Notes: generated by a model not told the origin, from the sequence alone. Shown: positions 1 through 10,207, counted from the stretch's first letter. The stretch is 36,180 nucleotides of DNA from Crocosphaera sp. (GCA_030065735.1 JASJDD010000005.1:1-36180), one strand, 5' to 3'. Made by a program: numbers and translations.

Positions 1-30
1 AATCCTATTTTTAAGTTTTTTTCCTCCCTT

Positions 31-58
31 CTGCCTCCTGCCCCCTGCCTTCTGCCTC
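31..58. repeat. 7-bp tandem repeat, CTGCCTC-type, 4 units
   Basis: Four consecutive heptamers (CTGCCTC, CTGCCCC, CTGCCTT, CTGCCTC) lie in the spacer before the cytidylyltransferase gene. Heptameric short tandem repeats are common in cyanobacterial spacers. No coding potential is seen across 1-180 apart from the leader of the next gene. Confidence 0.75.
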
Positions 59-180
59 TAATTATTAAGTATTTTTGTTCTGATGCAAGATGTGAGTTTA
101 CCGCATTGTTCCATTTTGTTATACAAATAAGGGACTAGGGGAATGCTCTATTATTATTATGAAGGATAAAAGGTTCAGCC

Positions 181-864
181 ATGACAACTATTGCCATTAT
201 TCCGGCGCGTGGAGGCTCAAAAGGGGTTCCCCGTAAAAATATTCGTCTCTTAGCAGGGAAACCCTTAATTGCTCATTCAATTCAGGATGCTCAAGAGTCT
301 ACTTCGATTGATCAAGTGTATGTTTCCACAGATGATCAAGAAATTGCTACCATTTCTGCTGAATACGGCGCAAACATCATCCATCGTCCGGCTGAGTTGG
401 CCAATGATACGGCTTCCTCTGAGTCGGCTTTGATTCATGGCCTCCAAGCATTAAAAAATCAAAACATCAACCCAGACTTATTGGTATTTTTACAATGTAC
501 TTCTCCCATCAGAACAGGAGTCGATATTGATCAAGCGATCGCAAAACTAAAAGCAGAGCAAGCCGACTCTCTCTTATCTGTGTCCCCGTCTCATCGTTTT
601 CTTTGGGAAGAAATCAACGGGGTTGCTCAGTCTATTAACTATGATTATCGTCATCGTCCCCGTCGTCAAGATATGAACCCCCAATATGTAGAAAATGGGT
701 CAATTTATGTCTTTAAACCTTGGGTACTCCAAGAAACCCAAAACCGACTGGGGGGAAAAATAGCCCTCTATATTATGAGTGAAATGGCTGCACTGGAAAT
801 CGATTCAGAAGATGATTTTTACATGATAGACTTTTTGATGAGTCAATCTGATCCGATTTGCTAA
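181..864 (+). CDS. acylneuraminate (CMP-sialate-type) cytidylyltransferase
   Basis: The 227-residue protein opens with the nucleotide-binding signature of the family (IPARGGSKGVPRKN, residues 7-20), followed by LQCTSPIRT near residue 104 and ENGSIYVF near residue 172. These are typical of NeuA/PseF/LegF-like enzymes, which transfer CMP from CTP to a nonulosonic acid for cell-surface glycan synthesis in the cytoplasm. The sugar (sialic, legionaminic, pseudaminic) cannot be told from sequence. The size fits the single-domain form of the family. A purine-rich GGATAAAAGG precedes the ATG. The last few codons run exactly into a lactate-permease relic on the other strand, so the C-terminal residues SQSDPIC may be acquired at a recombination junction. 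No glycan biosynthesis partners are visible; any would lie left of the window. Confidence 0.88.
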   Translation: MTTIAIIPARGGSKGVPRKNIRLLAGKPLIAHSIQDAQESTSIDQVYVSTDDQEIATISAEYGANIIHRPAELANDTASSESALIHGLQALKNQNINPDLLVFLQCTSPIRTGVDIDQAIAKLKAEQADSLLSVSPSHRFLWEEINGVAQSINYDYRHRPRRQDMNPQYVENGSIYVFKPWVLQETQNRLGGKIALYIMSEMAALEIDSEDDFYMIDFLMSQSDPIC

Positions 865-1096
865 GTAGAATAGCACCAAACACAATGTAAAGAATTTCGG
901 CGGCCATTACCAGTCCCTCAAACGTTGAAGCAGCTACCACTGCAAAGGAAACCCGCCACATTAACAGTGCAAAAATGGCTGTTACCAGATAAGCGATCGG
1001 CATAGTCACTTTAGCCGATCGCCTAGCTACAACTAATAATAAAAAAATAGTGATAATGGGAGCTAAGGCTAGAAAATAATAAGGTAATAATTTCAT
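773..1096 (-). pseudogene. L-lactate permease N-terminal fragment, truncated
   Basis: The 107-codon reading frame encodes three hydrophobic segments (about residues 5-25, 31-48 and 62-78) whose pattern matches the N-terminus of LctP/LldP lactate permeases (segments such as LALAPIITIF, MPIAYLVTAIFALL and ILYIVFGAILL). A complete permease is about 500-560 residues with a dozen membrane segments. Here the resemblance stops at residue 78 (position 863), and the remaining 29 codons are simply antisense to the cytidylyltransferase. I read it as the relic of a permease whose 3' four-fifths were lost by deletion or rearrangement. The start at 1096 lacks a convincing ribosome site. It might instead be an unrelated small membrane protein, but the abrupt break at the neighbouring stop codon favours a relic. 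Confidence 0.62.
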
Positions 1097-1369
1097 AGAA
1101 TTTGCAGTCTGAATATTAACCTAAACAGTTGAAATCACGTTTTTGAAAGACATATTTTTTTTTGCAGCATTTCTATAAAACTTAACATTAAAGTAAATTG
1201 CTGTATCTAAGAAAAATTTATGGCTAAAACGCTTTTTGATTTTTATTTAAACCTCGTGGTTAACAACAGGCCATCATTTAAAATATCCCTCCTGAATTCT
1301 GTTTACTTGCTAAAACTACAACTTTCTTTTTGTCCGAGAGATTGCCATTATTTAGGGCAATTTAGTATT

Positions 1370-2782
1370 TTATCTACCATTAATTGGTTCTATTAGTTCC
1401 ACAGCACCGAGAAGTTGAACTTCTGTTGTATTTCTGCAAGAATCTGGTTTAATATTTTGTGGTCTGAAAATTGTAATTTCTTTGGTGATATTCGTTTCGA
1501 TAGTTTCTTTAACTTTATTAAACCATTTGTCTGAATTAGATACACCACCAGCCAAAACAAGGCAACTAGGTTGTATAATTTGAATAATCATAATCAAAGA
1601 ATGTCCCAAAATTTCTGCGCATTCATCTATTACACTAAGCGCAAACTTATCATCATTATCAGCAGCTTTACCAATGTCCTTACACTCTTTTACTTTTTCT
1701 GGTACTATTTCTAATGCCCTCTTTCTTTCTATTGGTTTTATTATTTCTTTCATTTCATAAATTGGCATTGGAATATCTTTAAATAGTTCAATTTCTCGAA
1801 TAAAACGACTATACCTGAAATTGTCTACTATCTCCTTAAAACGATTCTCAACTCTTTCCTTAATTTTTTCTTCGCTTGAAGTTTTGTAATTATCTGGATT
1901 ATCACTGTCTAGGTATTCAATGAATATTCTACGGGCTAGATGAAGAGTTTGCATATTTTCTTTCATAATTTCATCGTAGAGATTGGTGATATTCTGACCA
2001 TTTATGAGTTTTATTGCTGTAGGACTTTCTAATATTTCAACTATACGTTCTCTGAAGGTAGATTCAATACCCTTCCTAGCAGTTTTCCAGCCAATATAAG
2101 GACATCTTTCTTCATTTCCTGTTCTAATACTCTGCAGTTCGTCGATACTCCATTTAATTCCATATCCTCTTAGAAGATTAGCCGAAAACTGAAATTCAGA
2201 TCCATAGATCAGTTTATATTGATTATTTCTAGGGTTTATATCTTCTAGCCTAATTCCTATACCAGTACCAGTACCTGCAGAAACAACCAGAAGAGAAGAT
2301 ATGTTTACCGTTGGTTTTTTCTCTCTAAGCGCTCTGTACATTCCCAGTGTGTGCATTGATACATCATGAATAACTTCACAAGTAATGTGTTGGTTATACC
2401 TGTTTGTCAATTCTTTTTCCAATTCGTTTTTAAGGTTGAAATTTTCTATCTTAAAAATTGCTATTTCTTTAATATCTCCATTCGGCTCAACTTGGCCAGG
2501 AACACACATTCCCACTCCACGAATATTTTCCAATTTATAATCTGTTTCATCCTGTTCGTTTGCCTTTTCTAAAGCATCGTTAATTAACTCAATTAATCTA
2601 TTTACGAACTCTGTTTTAGCTTCCTCATTTTCGGGTTGATTTGAAAATCTTTCTTGAAACTCCTTATCTGTACGGGTGTCTTCAAGGATAAATTTTTCCG
2701 TTTGACGATCATAAATGTTGTACTTTGTTCCTGTACCCCCTACATCGATTGTTACGATTAAGTTCTTGCTTTTATTAGACAT
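1370..2782 (-). CDS. ROK-type sugar kinase-like protein, enlarged
   Basis: The 470-residue protein begins with the ASKHA phosphate-1 motif DVGGTGTK (residues 13-20). A second glycine-rich ATP-fold motif follows (VVSAGTGTGIGIRLED, about 166-181), and the adenosine motif SCLVLAGGVSNS lies near the C-terminus. This order fits the ROK/glucokinase superfamily, which phosphorylates sugars or acts as a sugar-responsive regulator. No winged-helix DNA-binding head is present, so a kinase is more likely than a repressor. ROK kinases are usually about 300-330 residues. The extra length lies in the middle, roughly residues 200-380, a charged and probably helical stretch, and the usual CxCGxxGC zinc motif is not seen. 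The substrate is unknown. The gene stands alone, with a weak ribosome site. Confidence 0.72.
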   Translation of the reverse strand: MSNKSKNLIVTIDVGGTGTKYNIYDRQTEKFILEDTRTDKEFQERFSNQPENEEAKTEFVNRLIELINDALEKANEQDETDYKLENIRGVGMCVPGQVEPNGDIKEIAIFKIENFNLKNELEKELTNRYNQHITCEVIHDVSMHTLGMYRALREKKPTVNISSLLVVSAGTGTGIGIRLEDINPRNNQYKLIYGSEFQFSANLLRGYGIKWSIDELQSIRTGNEERCPYIGWKTARKGIESTFRERIVEILESPTAIKLINGQNITNLYDEIMKENMQTLHLARRIFIEYLDSDNPDNYKTSSEEKIKERVENRFKEIVDNFRYSRFIREIELFKDIPMPIYEMKEIIKPIERKRALEIVPEKVKECKDIGKAADNDDKFALSVIDECAEILGHSLIMIIQIIQPSCLVLAGGVSNSDKWFNKVKETIETNITKEITIFRPQNIKPDSCRNTTEVQLLGAVELIEPINGR

Positions 2783-2893
2783 ATTGGTTCTATTTTGAAT
2801 AGTATTTTATCCATTTTAACGAATTGTTTATAGTTTTGCAAAAACTAGCGATCGCCTCTAAATTATAACCAAATAGATACTTGTTTATCGATT

Positions 2894-4726
2894 TCAATGA
2901 CCCCAAGTATTAATAATAATAATAGATAAAAAGCCTAATACAGTGGACATTCCCACAATAGAACCTCCTTTAGCGTAGGCTTCGGGTAACATGGTTTCTG
3001 AAATGACTGTTAACATGGCACCTGCGGCCATCGATCCTACCAAAGACACCAAGTTATCTGGAACATTGGCAAAGATAACACTACCTACTGCCGCTAAAAT
3101 TCCAGTAATTAACATAATAGAACTCCACATCATTAAGATTTTCTTGATAGAAAATCCTTGTTCTTTCATCCCGTGGGAACTGGAAAGGGCTTCGGGATAA
3201 TTAGAAATAAATAAACCAGCTAATAAAGCAGGGCTTAAGGGTGCTGTAATAATATGGGCCCCAATGGTTAAGGCTTCGGGGATACCATCCATTAACAAAC
3301 CCAACCAGATAGCCATAGGTGCATCTTTATGTTGCGCCACCGTACTAGACATGGTACTGGCTGAGGGAATTAAATGACCGGCGTTCATGCTTTGACAAGC
3401 TTTTTGTATCCATTGTCCCGCTTCGGATGACGTAAAATTTTGTTGTTTAAGCAAGTAGTCTTGCATTTTCGGTTGTTCTAAAAACTTTTTGATACTTTCG
3501 TCTAAATTTTTTGACTGTTGGATCATTTCATCAAAATCTCGTTTTCTCAGTACCCAACCTTGAACATCTGTTAAGGCCACTGCACTGACGGTATGGTTTG
3601 CCCCAGTGACAAAGGATAATTCTCCTACGGTATCTCCTGGTTTAAGAACAACAGGGGGTTTTTGTAGATGATGGGGGTAAATAATTTCCACTTCCCCTTG
3701 ATGAATAATAAAGAGGCGATCGGAAATTTCTTCCGGTTGAAAGAAGACATAACCATCTTTATAGTGATGATAGGTTAAACGTTGAGCAATTTCGAGCAGT
3801 TCATGGTGGTACAAGTAACGAAAGACAGGAAATCTAGTAATTTGTCGTGCTATTTGTAAAAATTCTTCGGCTTGATTCTCAATTTCAACGGCCGGTAAAA
3901 TAGTTCCTTCTCTATACATGGTTTTTGTTGCTGCACTCAGCCAACGCTTCATGTTAGTGGGATCAAGTCCTTGACGTTGTTGTAGATAATTATGTAATTC
4001 TGGTGTTTGCCAAAACCCTTCCATTTGCTGGCATAAATAGGGGGATGTGGGCAATAATTGTTCAAAGTCAGGGCGGGGTAAAATATCAATTTCTGTGTCT
4101 TCGGTGGTTTGGGCGATGGTTTGATGGGGAGAAGCGGTTAAGAAAGAAAATTGACCAAAGACATCGTTTTCTTCGAGATGTTTCAAGGGTTCAAAGTTAG
4201 CTTGCGGATCTAATAAAGTGACTTTACCTTTTTTGATGATATATAAGGTTTCACTGGGATCGTCTTGACGATAAATGGTGGTTCCTTTGGGATAATGAGT
4301 GACTAACAAAATTTTGGCTAATTTTTGTCTCAGGGAACGATTCGCATCATAAAATAAGTTAATTCGTTTGAGACTATCCACCCGTTGTTGAAACCGGCGC
4401 GCTTCTTTTTGAGTCAGATGGCATAAAGTGGTGGAGGGTTTACGCAAAAACCCCCCAGAGTTATTCACCCATTGATTGACAAAGCTAAAAAATAAACTGC
4501 CAATAACAGCACCGATCACTAATTCAATAATATGACCTTTTTTCGTCGCACTGCCCACTAAATCAATGACTAAGGCTGCCAATAAAGCCCCGCCCCCAAA
4601 GGCAGTCAAAAAGGCGATAGTGCGCGATACAGGAGTCCATAATAAGGCGGTAATGGACCCTAAAGGCATGGAACAAGCACTAATAATTCCATAGATAAAA
4701 GCAGTGATAATTGGGGCATTTGACAT
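2894..4726 (-). CDS. ZIP-family-like metal transporter with two inserted cNMP-binding-like domains
   Basis: The 610-residue membrane protein has three N-terminal membrane segments (about residues 5-26, 36-57, 66-87). A soluble block of about 380 residues follows, then five C-terminal segments carrying ZIP-like metal-site motifs: DGIPEALTIG, SNYPEALSSS and ETMLPEAY. Eight membrane segments with a long loop between the third and fourth is the ZIP layout. The loop here holds two cyclic-nucleotide-binding-type beta-rolls (about 131-245 and 290-410), with the recognisable VFGQFSFL and VGELSFVTG turns. Both lack the arginine that normally binds the cyclic phosphate (SPHQTIAQT and ANHTVSAVA at that site), so they may bind something else or serve as structural sensors. 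The likely role is regulated uptake of a divalent metal (Zn, Fe or Mn) at the plasma membrane. It is a monocistronic gene downstream of enolase. Confidence 0.75.
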   Translation of the reverse strand: MSNAPIITAFIYGIISACSMPLGSITALLWTPVSRTIAFLTAFGGGALLAALVIDLVGSATKKGHIIELVIGAVIGSLFFSFVNQWVNNSGGFLRKPSTTLCHLTQKEARRFQQRVDSLKRINLFYDANRSLRQKLAKILLVTHYPKGTTIYRQDDPSETLYIIKKGKVTLLDPQANFEPLKHLEENDVFGQFSFLTASPHQTIAQTTEDTEIDILPRPDFEQLLPTSPYLCQQMEGFWQTPELHNYLQQRQGLDPTNMKRWLSAATKTMYREGTILPAVEIENQAEEFLQIARQITRFPVFRYLYHHELLEIAQRLTYHHYKDGYVFFQPEEISDRLFIIHQGEVEIIYPHHLQKPPVVLKPGDTVGELSFVTGANHTVSAVALTDVQGWVLRKRDFDEMIQQSKNLDESIKKFLEQPKMQDYLLKQQNFTSSEAGQWIQKACQSMNAGHLIPSASTMSSTVAQHKDAPMAIWLGLLMDGIPEALTIGAHIITAPLSPALLAGLFISNYPEALSSSHGMKEQGFSIKKILMMWSSIMLITGILAAVGSVIFANVPDNLVSLVGSMAAGAMLTVISETMLPEAYAKGGSIVGMSTVLGFLSIIIINTWGH

Positions 4727-4762
4727 AATTCAAACGGATTCAAATTAGATTATGAAAATACT

Positions 4763-4935
4763 TAACGAAGTCAGAAGTCAGAAGTTCCTCACTACGTTCC
4801 GACGCTATCGCACAGAAGTTGGAAAAAAAGGCAAGACGAGTAATAATTTCCTTTCTTTATTTCCTACTTTTAAGTGCAGTTTGTTTTGATTAGTTTTTAA
4901 TCACTTCTGACTTCAAACTTCACACTTCTGACTTC
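4763..4935. repeat. dispersed GAAGTCAGAAGT-type intergenic repeat with inverted arms
   Basis: The left arm (4763-4820) reads AACGAAGTCAGAAGTCAGAA and continues to a TCCTCACTACGTTCC/GCTATCGCACAGAAGTT core. The right arm (about 4897-4935) carries ACTTCTGACTTC twice, the inverse complement of the left arm. The core recurs at 9459-9508 and a shortened copy at 11303-11320. This looks like a family-level spacer repeat or miniature element filling the gap between enolase and the transporter gene. Confidence 0.7.
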
Positions 4936-4961
4936 ATGAATGCTCCCTACCTATTTTAAAC

Positions 4962-6280
<1,319 letters not shown>

Positions 6281-6490
6281 AAGAAATCATGCTCTAATTA
6301 TCTGTCATGTGTTCCAATTATTCTCAGTGGTTTCCCTTAAGATTTTATAAAAAAACAGCTTAAACTTAAGGTAAAATGTTAATAATAAATTCTTAAAGTT
6401 TTGTTAGTTAACTCCAAGAAAAGGAGGGGTGCAATGGGAATTAGATGAGGCACGGGGCAGTCTAGAAAAAATCGGCTTTAAATGAGCCAA

Positions 6491-6667
6491 TTACTTAGAT
6501 AAATAGTGATCAAAAGGATAGTCTAAAGACTTTCTCATCTGTTTTTTTACCATTTTCGCCCAACTATCAAAATCAAAGTTTTCTGCTAAGGGGTCTAAGG
6601 ATTTTTGCGGTTGTTTATTTTCTTCAGCTATAGAAAATATACCTATTTCTACGGTTTTACTTTTCAT
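6491..6667 (-). CDS. 58-residue small protein of unknown function
   Basis: An ATG at 6667 opens a 58-codon frame ending in TAA at 6491. It is preceded by a perfect Shine-Dalgarno AAGGAGGT (6675-6682 on the plus-strand scale) with 7-base spacing, the best ribosome site in the window, which is the main reason to call it a gene. The product starts MKSKTVEIGIFSIAEENKQP, is hydrophilic, has a central FDFDSWAKMV segment and a basic helix (KKQMRKSL), and ends DYPFDHYLSK. It has no signal peptide, membrane segment or cysteines. It sits between the divergently transcribed enolase and glycogen phosphorylase genes and is co-oriented with enolase. I do not recognise the family. Non-coding status is possible, but the codon pattern and ribosome site argue against it. 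Confidence 0.68.
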   Translation of the reverse strand: MKSKTVEIGIFSIAEENKQPQKSLDPLAENFDFDSWAKMVKKQMRKSLDYPFDHYLSK

Positions 6668-6674
6668 TAATTTG

Positions 6675-6744
6675 ACCTCCTTTTATGGAATTTACTTGAT
6701 TATTTATGTAGTCAATTTTGCTTTTTTATCTATAATGATTATAC
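6675..6744 (-). promoter_or_regulatory. Shine-Dalgarno and candidate -10 box of the 58-residue gene
   Basis: Reading leftwards, a consensus TATAAT (6739-6744) lies about 72 bases before the ATG at 6667, and AAGGAGGT follows at 6675-6682. A convincing -35 box is not seen. A second TATAAT on the plus strand (6731-6736) could serve glycogen phosphorylase with a leader of about 170 bases, so the two -10 elements overlap head to head. Confidence 0.4.
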
Positions 6745-6910
6745 CCTTTCTGGGATCAAAGAAAAGGTTAACTTCAGGTTAAGAAAAGTTAAATTTTTTG
6801 ATAATTTAATCTCAATCGAGGTAAAATATTAAAATTCTTGAAACTTTTGATCAATTGCTTTGCTAGGATTTAGAATAAGAGAAACTTAAACAAACTCACC
6901 TTAGAAAACA

Positions 6911-9433
6911 ATGATAAACAAAAATTCCATCAAAGTTGAAGATGATCGCACCGGTTTAGAAATTGAAACTTTACGACGGGCTTTATTAGATAATCTTTTT
7001 TATATTCAAGGTAAATTTCCAGAAATTGCTACTAAAAATGACTTTTATTTAGCCTTAGCTTATACCGTCAGAGATCGTTTATTACGACGGTGGTTAAACA
7101 CTATACAAACCAAACTCAAAAATGATGTCAAAAAAGTATGTTACTTATCAGCAGAATTTTTAGTAGGACCTCATTTAGAAAACAATTTAATTAATCTAGA
7201 TATTGTAGAAAGAGTCAAACAAGCGGTTACTGAATCGGGGCTAAACATTCAAGAATTGATTGAAGCCGAAGAAGAACCAGGATTAGGCAATGGTGGTTTA
7301 GGTCGTTTAGCAGCCTGTTATATGGACTCTTTATCCAGTTTAGAAGTTCCAGCCATTGGTTATGGAATTCGCTACGAATTCGGTATTTTCGATCAAGAAA
7401 TCAGAGACGGTTGGCAAATAGAAATAACCGATAAATGGTTACAGTATGGAAACCCTTGGGAAGTTGCGCGACCGGAAGCTTCTGTTACTGTTAATTTTGG
7501 GGGATATACGGAACAATATGTAGATGGATATGACAATTTTCATGTGCGTTGGGTTCCTGAATATGTAGTTAAAGGAATACCCTATGATACTCCCATTACT
7601 GGTTATAAAGTTAACACAGTTAATACCTTAAGATTGTGGCGATCAGAAGCTTGTGAATCGTTTGATTTCCAACGTTTTAATGTGGGAGATTATTATGGAG
7701 CAGTAGATGATAAAGTTAACTCAGAAAATCTCAGCAAAGTTCTTTATCCCAACGATGAACCCATCCAAGGAAAAAGATTAAGATTAGAACAACAATACTT
7801 TTTTGTTTCCTGTTCCCTTCAGGATATGATTCGTATTCATTTGATCAATAATCCCAATTTAGATAATTTTCATCAACAATGGGCTATACAATTAAATGAT
7901 ACTCATCCGGCGGTTGCTGTAGCTGAATTAATGCGTTTATTCGTCGATATTTATGAGTATGAATGGGGGAAAGCTTGGAATATTGTGGAGAAGACGTTTG
8001 CTTATACCAATCATACCTTATTACCAGAAGCCTTAGAAAAATGGCCCATCGAAATGTTTGGTCAATTATTACCCCGTGTTTTAGAAATTATCTATGAAAT
8101 TAATCGACGTTTCTTAGATAAAGTTCGTATCAAGTTTCCTAACGATGACGGGAAAATTTCCAGTCTTTCTATTATTGATGAAAGTGGAGAAAGATACGTC
8201 AGAATGGCTAATTTAGCTTGTGTGGGTTCTCATCATGTTAATGGAGTGGCTGAGTTACATTCAAAATTAGTAAAAGACACAATTTTGCATGACTTTTATC
8301 TTCTTTACCCTGAAAAATTTACTAACGTGACTAATGGGGTAACACCTCGTCGTTGGATTGTACAAAGTAACCCCCGTTTAAGTAAATTAATTACCTTAAA
8401 AATTGGGGATGGATGGATTAAAAATTTACAAGAATTACGAAAATTAGAAACCTATGCTGAAGATAAAACATTTCGTCAACAATGGCGAGAAACCAAGCAA
8501 GCAGTCAAAGAAGATTTAGCTAAATATATTCAACAAAAAGTCGGTGTTGTTGTTAACCCCGAATCCTTATTTGATGTGCAAGTTAAACGCATTCATGAAT
8601 ATAAACGGCAACATCTTAACGTCTTACACATTATTACTCTGTATAAGCGCATTAAGAGTAATCCTAACTTAGATGTTCCCCCCCGTACTTTCATTTTTGG
8701 TGGTAAAGCAGCCCCTGGTTATTTTATGGCGAAACGCATCATCAAATTAATCACAGCAGTGGGAGATGTGGTTAATAATGATGGGGATATCGGCGATCGC
8801 TTAAAGGTTATTTTCCTACCCGATTATAATGTTACTTTGGGTCAAAGAGTTTATCCAGCAGCCGATTTATCAGAACAAATTTCTACCGCAGGAAAAGAAG
8901 CCTCTGGCACCGGAAATATGAAGTTTTCTATGAATGGAGCGTTAACCATTGGCACATTAGATGGGGCAAACGTAGAAATTCGTCAAGAAGTTGGGGCAGA
9001 AAATTTCTTCCTATTTGGGTTAACAACACCAGAAGTTTTGGACTTAAAAGCTCAAGGATATTTTCCCCGTCGTTATTATAGTTCTATTCCTGAATTACGA
9101 GGGGTTCTCGACCTAATTAATTCTGGTTTCTTTTCTCATGGTGATCCTGAATTATTTAAGTCCATTGTTGATAATTTACTTTACGATGATCCCTATCTTT
9201 TATTAGCGGATTATAAGTCTTATATTGAGTGTCAAGATCAAGTATCTCAAGCTTATAAAGATCAAGAAAATTGGAGTAAAATGTCCATTTTAAACGTAGC
9301 GAGAATGGGAAAATTTTCTAGCGATCGCTCCATCCAAGACTATTGTAATAACATTTGGAACGCCAAACCTGTAAGCATACAACTCGAAGATTATGTACAA
9401 GGAGAAGCAGAATTAAGCGTTAATAAATTTTAA
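6911..9433 (+). CDS. glgP: glycogen phosphorylase
   Basis: The 840-residue protein is the expected length for a GT35 glycogen/maltodextrin phosphorylase, which releases glucose-1-phosphate from glycogen with a pyridoxal-phosphate cofactor. Visible motifs are EEEPGLGNGGLGRLAACYMDS (about 117-137), the QLNDTHPAVAVAELMR stretch, VKRIHEYKRQHLN, and the cofactor-lysine region EASGTGNMKFSMNGALTIGT with the Schiff-base Lys at residue 671. The protein would mobilise stored glycogen at night or under fermentation. The acetyltransferase and D-lactate-type dehydrogenase follow on the same strand but with 200-bp and 83-bp gaps, so co-transcription is uncertain. The upstream spacer is AT-rich. Confidence 0.98.
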   Translation: MINKNSIKVEDDRTGLEIETLRRALLDNLFYIQGKFPEIATKNDFYLALAYTVRDRLLRRWLNTIQTKLKNDVKKVCYLSAEFLVGPHLENNLINLDIVERVKQAVTESGLNIQELIEAEEEPGLGNGGLGRLAACYMDSLSSLEVPAIGYGIRYEFGIFDQEIRDGWQIEITDKWLQYGNPWEVARPEASVTVNFGGYTEQYVDGYDNFHVRWVPEYVVKGIPYDTPITGYKVNTVNTLRLWRSEACESFDFQRFNVGDYYGAVDDKVNSENLSKVLYPNDEPIQGKRLRLEQQYFFVSCSLQDMIRIHLINNPNLDNFHQQWAIQLNDTHPAVAVAELMRLFVDIYEYEWGKAWNIVEKTFAYTNHTLLPEALEKWPIEMFGQLLPRVLEIIYEINRRFLDKVRIKFPNDDGKISSLSIIDESGERYVRMANLACVGSHHVNGVAELHSKLVKDTILHDFYLLYPEKFTNVTNGVTPRRWIVQSNPRLSKLITLKIGDGWIKNLQELRKLETYAEDKTFRQQWRETKQAVKEDLAKYIQQKVGVVVNPESLFDVQVKRIHEYKRQHLNVLHIITLYKRIKSNPNLDVPPRTFIFGGKAAPGYFMAKRIIKLITAVGDVVNNDGDIGDRLKVIFLPDYNVTLGQRVYPAADLSEQISTAGKEASGTGNMKFSMNGALTIGTLDGANVEIRQEVGAENFFLFGLTTPEVLDLKAQGYFPRRYYSSIPELRGVLDLINSGFFSHGDPELFKSIVDNLLYDDPYLLLADYKSYIECQDQVSQAYKDQENWSKMSILNVARMGKFSSDRSIQDYCNNIWNAKPVSIQLEDYVQGEAELSVNKF

Positions 9434-9458
9434 GTGGTGTTGATGTCAAAGGGAAGTT

Positions 9459-9508
9459 AACGAAGTCAGAAGTTCCTCACTACGTTCCGGCGCTATCGCA
9501 CAGAAGTT
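9459..9508. repeat. dispersed GAAGTCAGAAGT-type intergenic repeat, second copy
   Basis: AACGAAGTCAGAAGTTCCTC followed by ACTACGTTCC and GCTATCGCACAGAAGTT matches the left arm at 4763-4820 almost base for base, but lacks one internal CAGAAGT unit. It lies just after the glycogen phosphorylase stop codon. Confidence 0.75.
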
Positions 9509-9634
9509 GTTTTTTCTCATAATTTGATGGTTAAGACTTTCTCCAAAATCTTCCCTTTTTTTCCTAGTTAATTGAGCAAAACTAAAATTTATATTCAACT
9601 ATCTTAAAAACGCTAATTCTCTTACCTATATCCG

Positions 9635-10207
9635 ATGGAAAACAAGCAAACTATTATCACTGAAAAACAAAAAATGCTCAAAGGAGAGTATTATAATTCT
9701 TTTGAAGAAAACCTACTTAACGATAGAAAAAGAGCGAAAAAATTATGTCAACAATTAAATCATATTCCCGATGGAACTCCAGCAGAAAGAAGTCAAATAA
9801 TTAAAGAATTATTCCAAACAGATAAAGAGGTATGGATCGAATCTCCATTTCGATGTGATTATGGCTATAATATTAATGTTGGCGATAACTTTTATGCTAA
9901 TTTTGGCTGTATTATTCTTGACTGTAACCTAGTTAAAATTGGTGATAACGTTAAGTTTGGTCCCAATGTACAAATTTATACAGCAACCCATCCTATCAAC
10001 ACCAAAGAAAGAATTTCAGGTAAAGAAATGGCCTATCCTATTACCATTGGTGATAATGTTTGGATTGGGGGAAGTTGTATTATTCTTCCTGGTGTAACCA
10101 TTGGTAATAATACCGTTATTGGTGCCGGAAGTATTGTGACAAAAAATATTCCTGAAAATGTTGTTGCTGTGGGTAACCCTTGTCGTGTTATTAGACCAAT
10201 TAAATAA
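9635..10207 (+). CDS. maa: maltose/galactoside-type O-acetyltransferase (hexapeptide repeat)
   Basis: The 190-residue protein has the N-terminal maltose acetyltransferase cap (EKQKMLKGEYYNSFEENLLN, about residues 10-29), followed by a left-handed beta-helix of hexapeptide repeats (VKIGDNVKFGPNV, ITIGDNVWIGGSCIILPGVTIG and VIGAGSIVTKNI). The catalytic His is expected in ATHPINTKERISG near residue 117. The family moves acetyl groups from acetyl-CoA to sugars or other hydroxylated acceptors. The gene symbol reflects family membership; the real acceptor is unknown, and NodL- or LacA-like activity is equally possible. The full length matches the family. The ribosome site is poor. The gene is located between glycogen phosphorylase and D-lactate-type dehydrogenase. 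Confidence 0.85.
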   Translation: MENKQTIITEKQKMLKGEYYNSFEENLLNDRKRAKKLCQQLNHIPDGTPAERSQIIKELFQTDKEVWIESPFRCDYGYNINVGDNFYANFGCIILDCNLVKIGDNVKFGPNVQIYTATHPINTKERISGKEMAYPITIGDNVWIGGSCIILPGVTIGNNTVIGAGSIVTKNIPENVVAVGNPCRVIRPIK

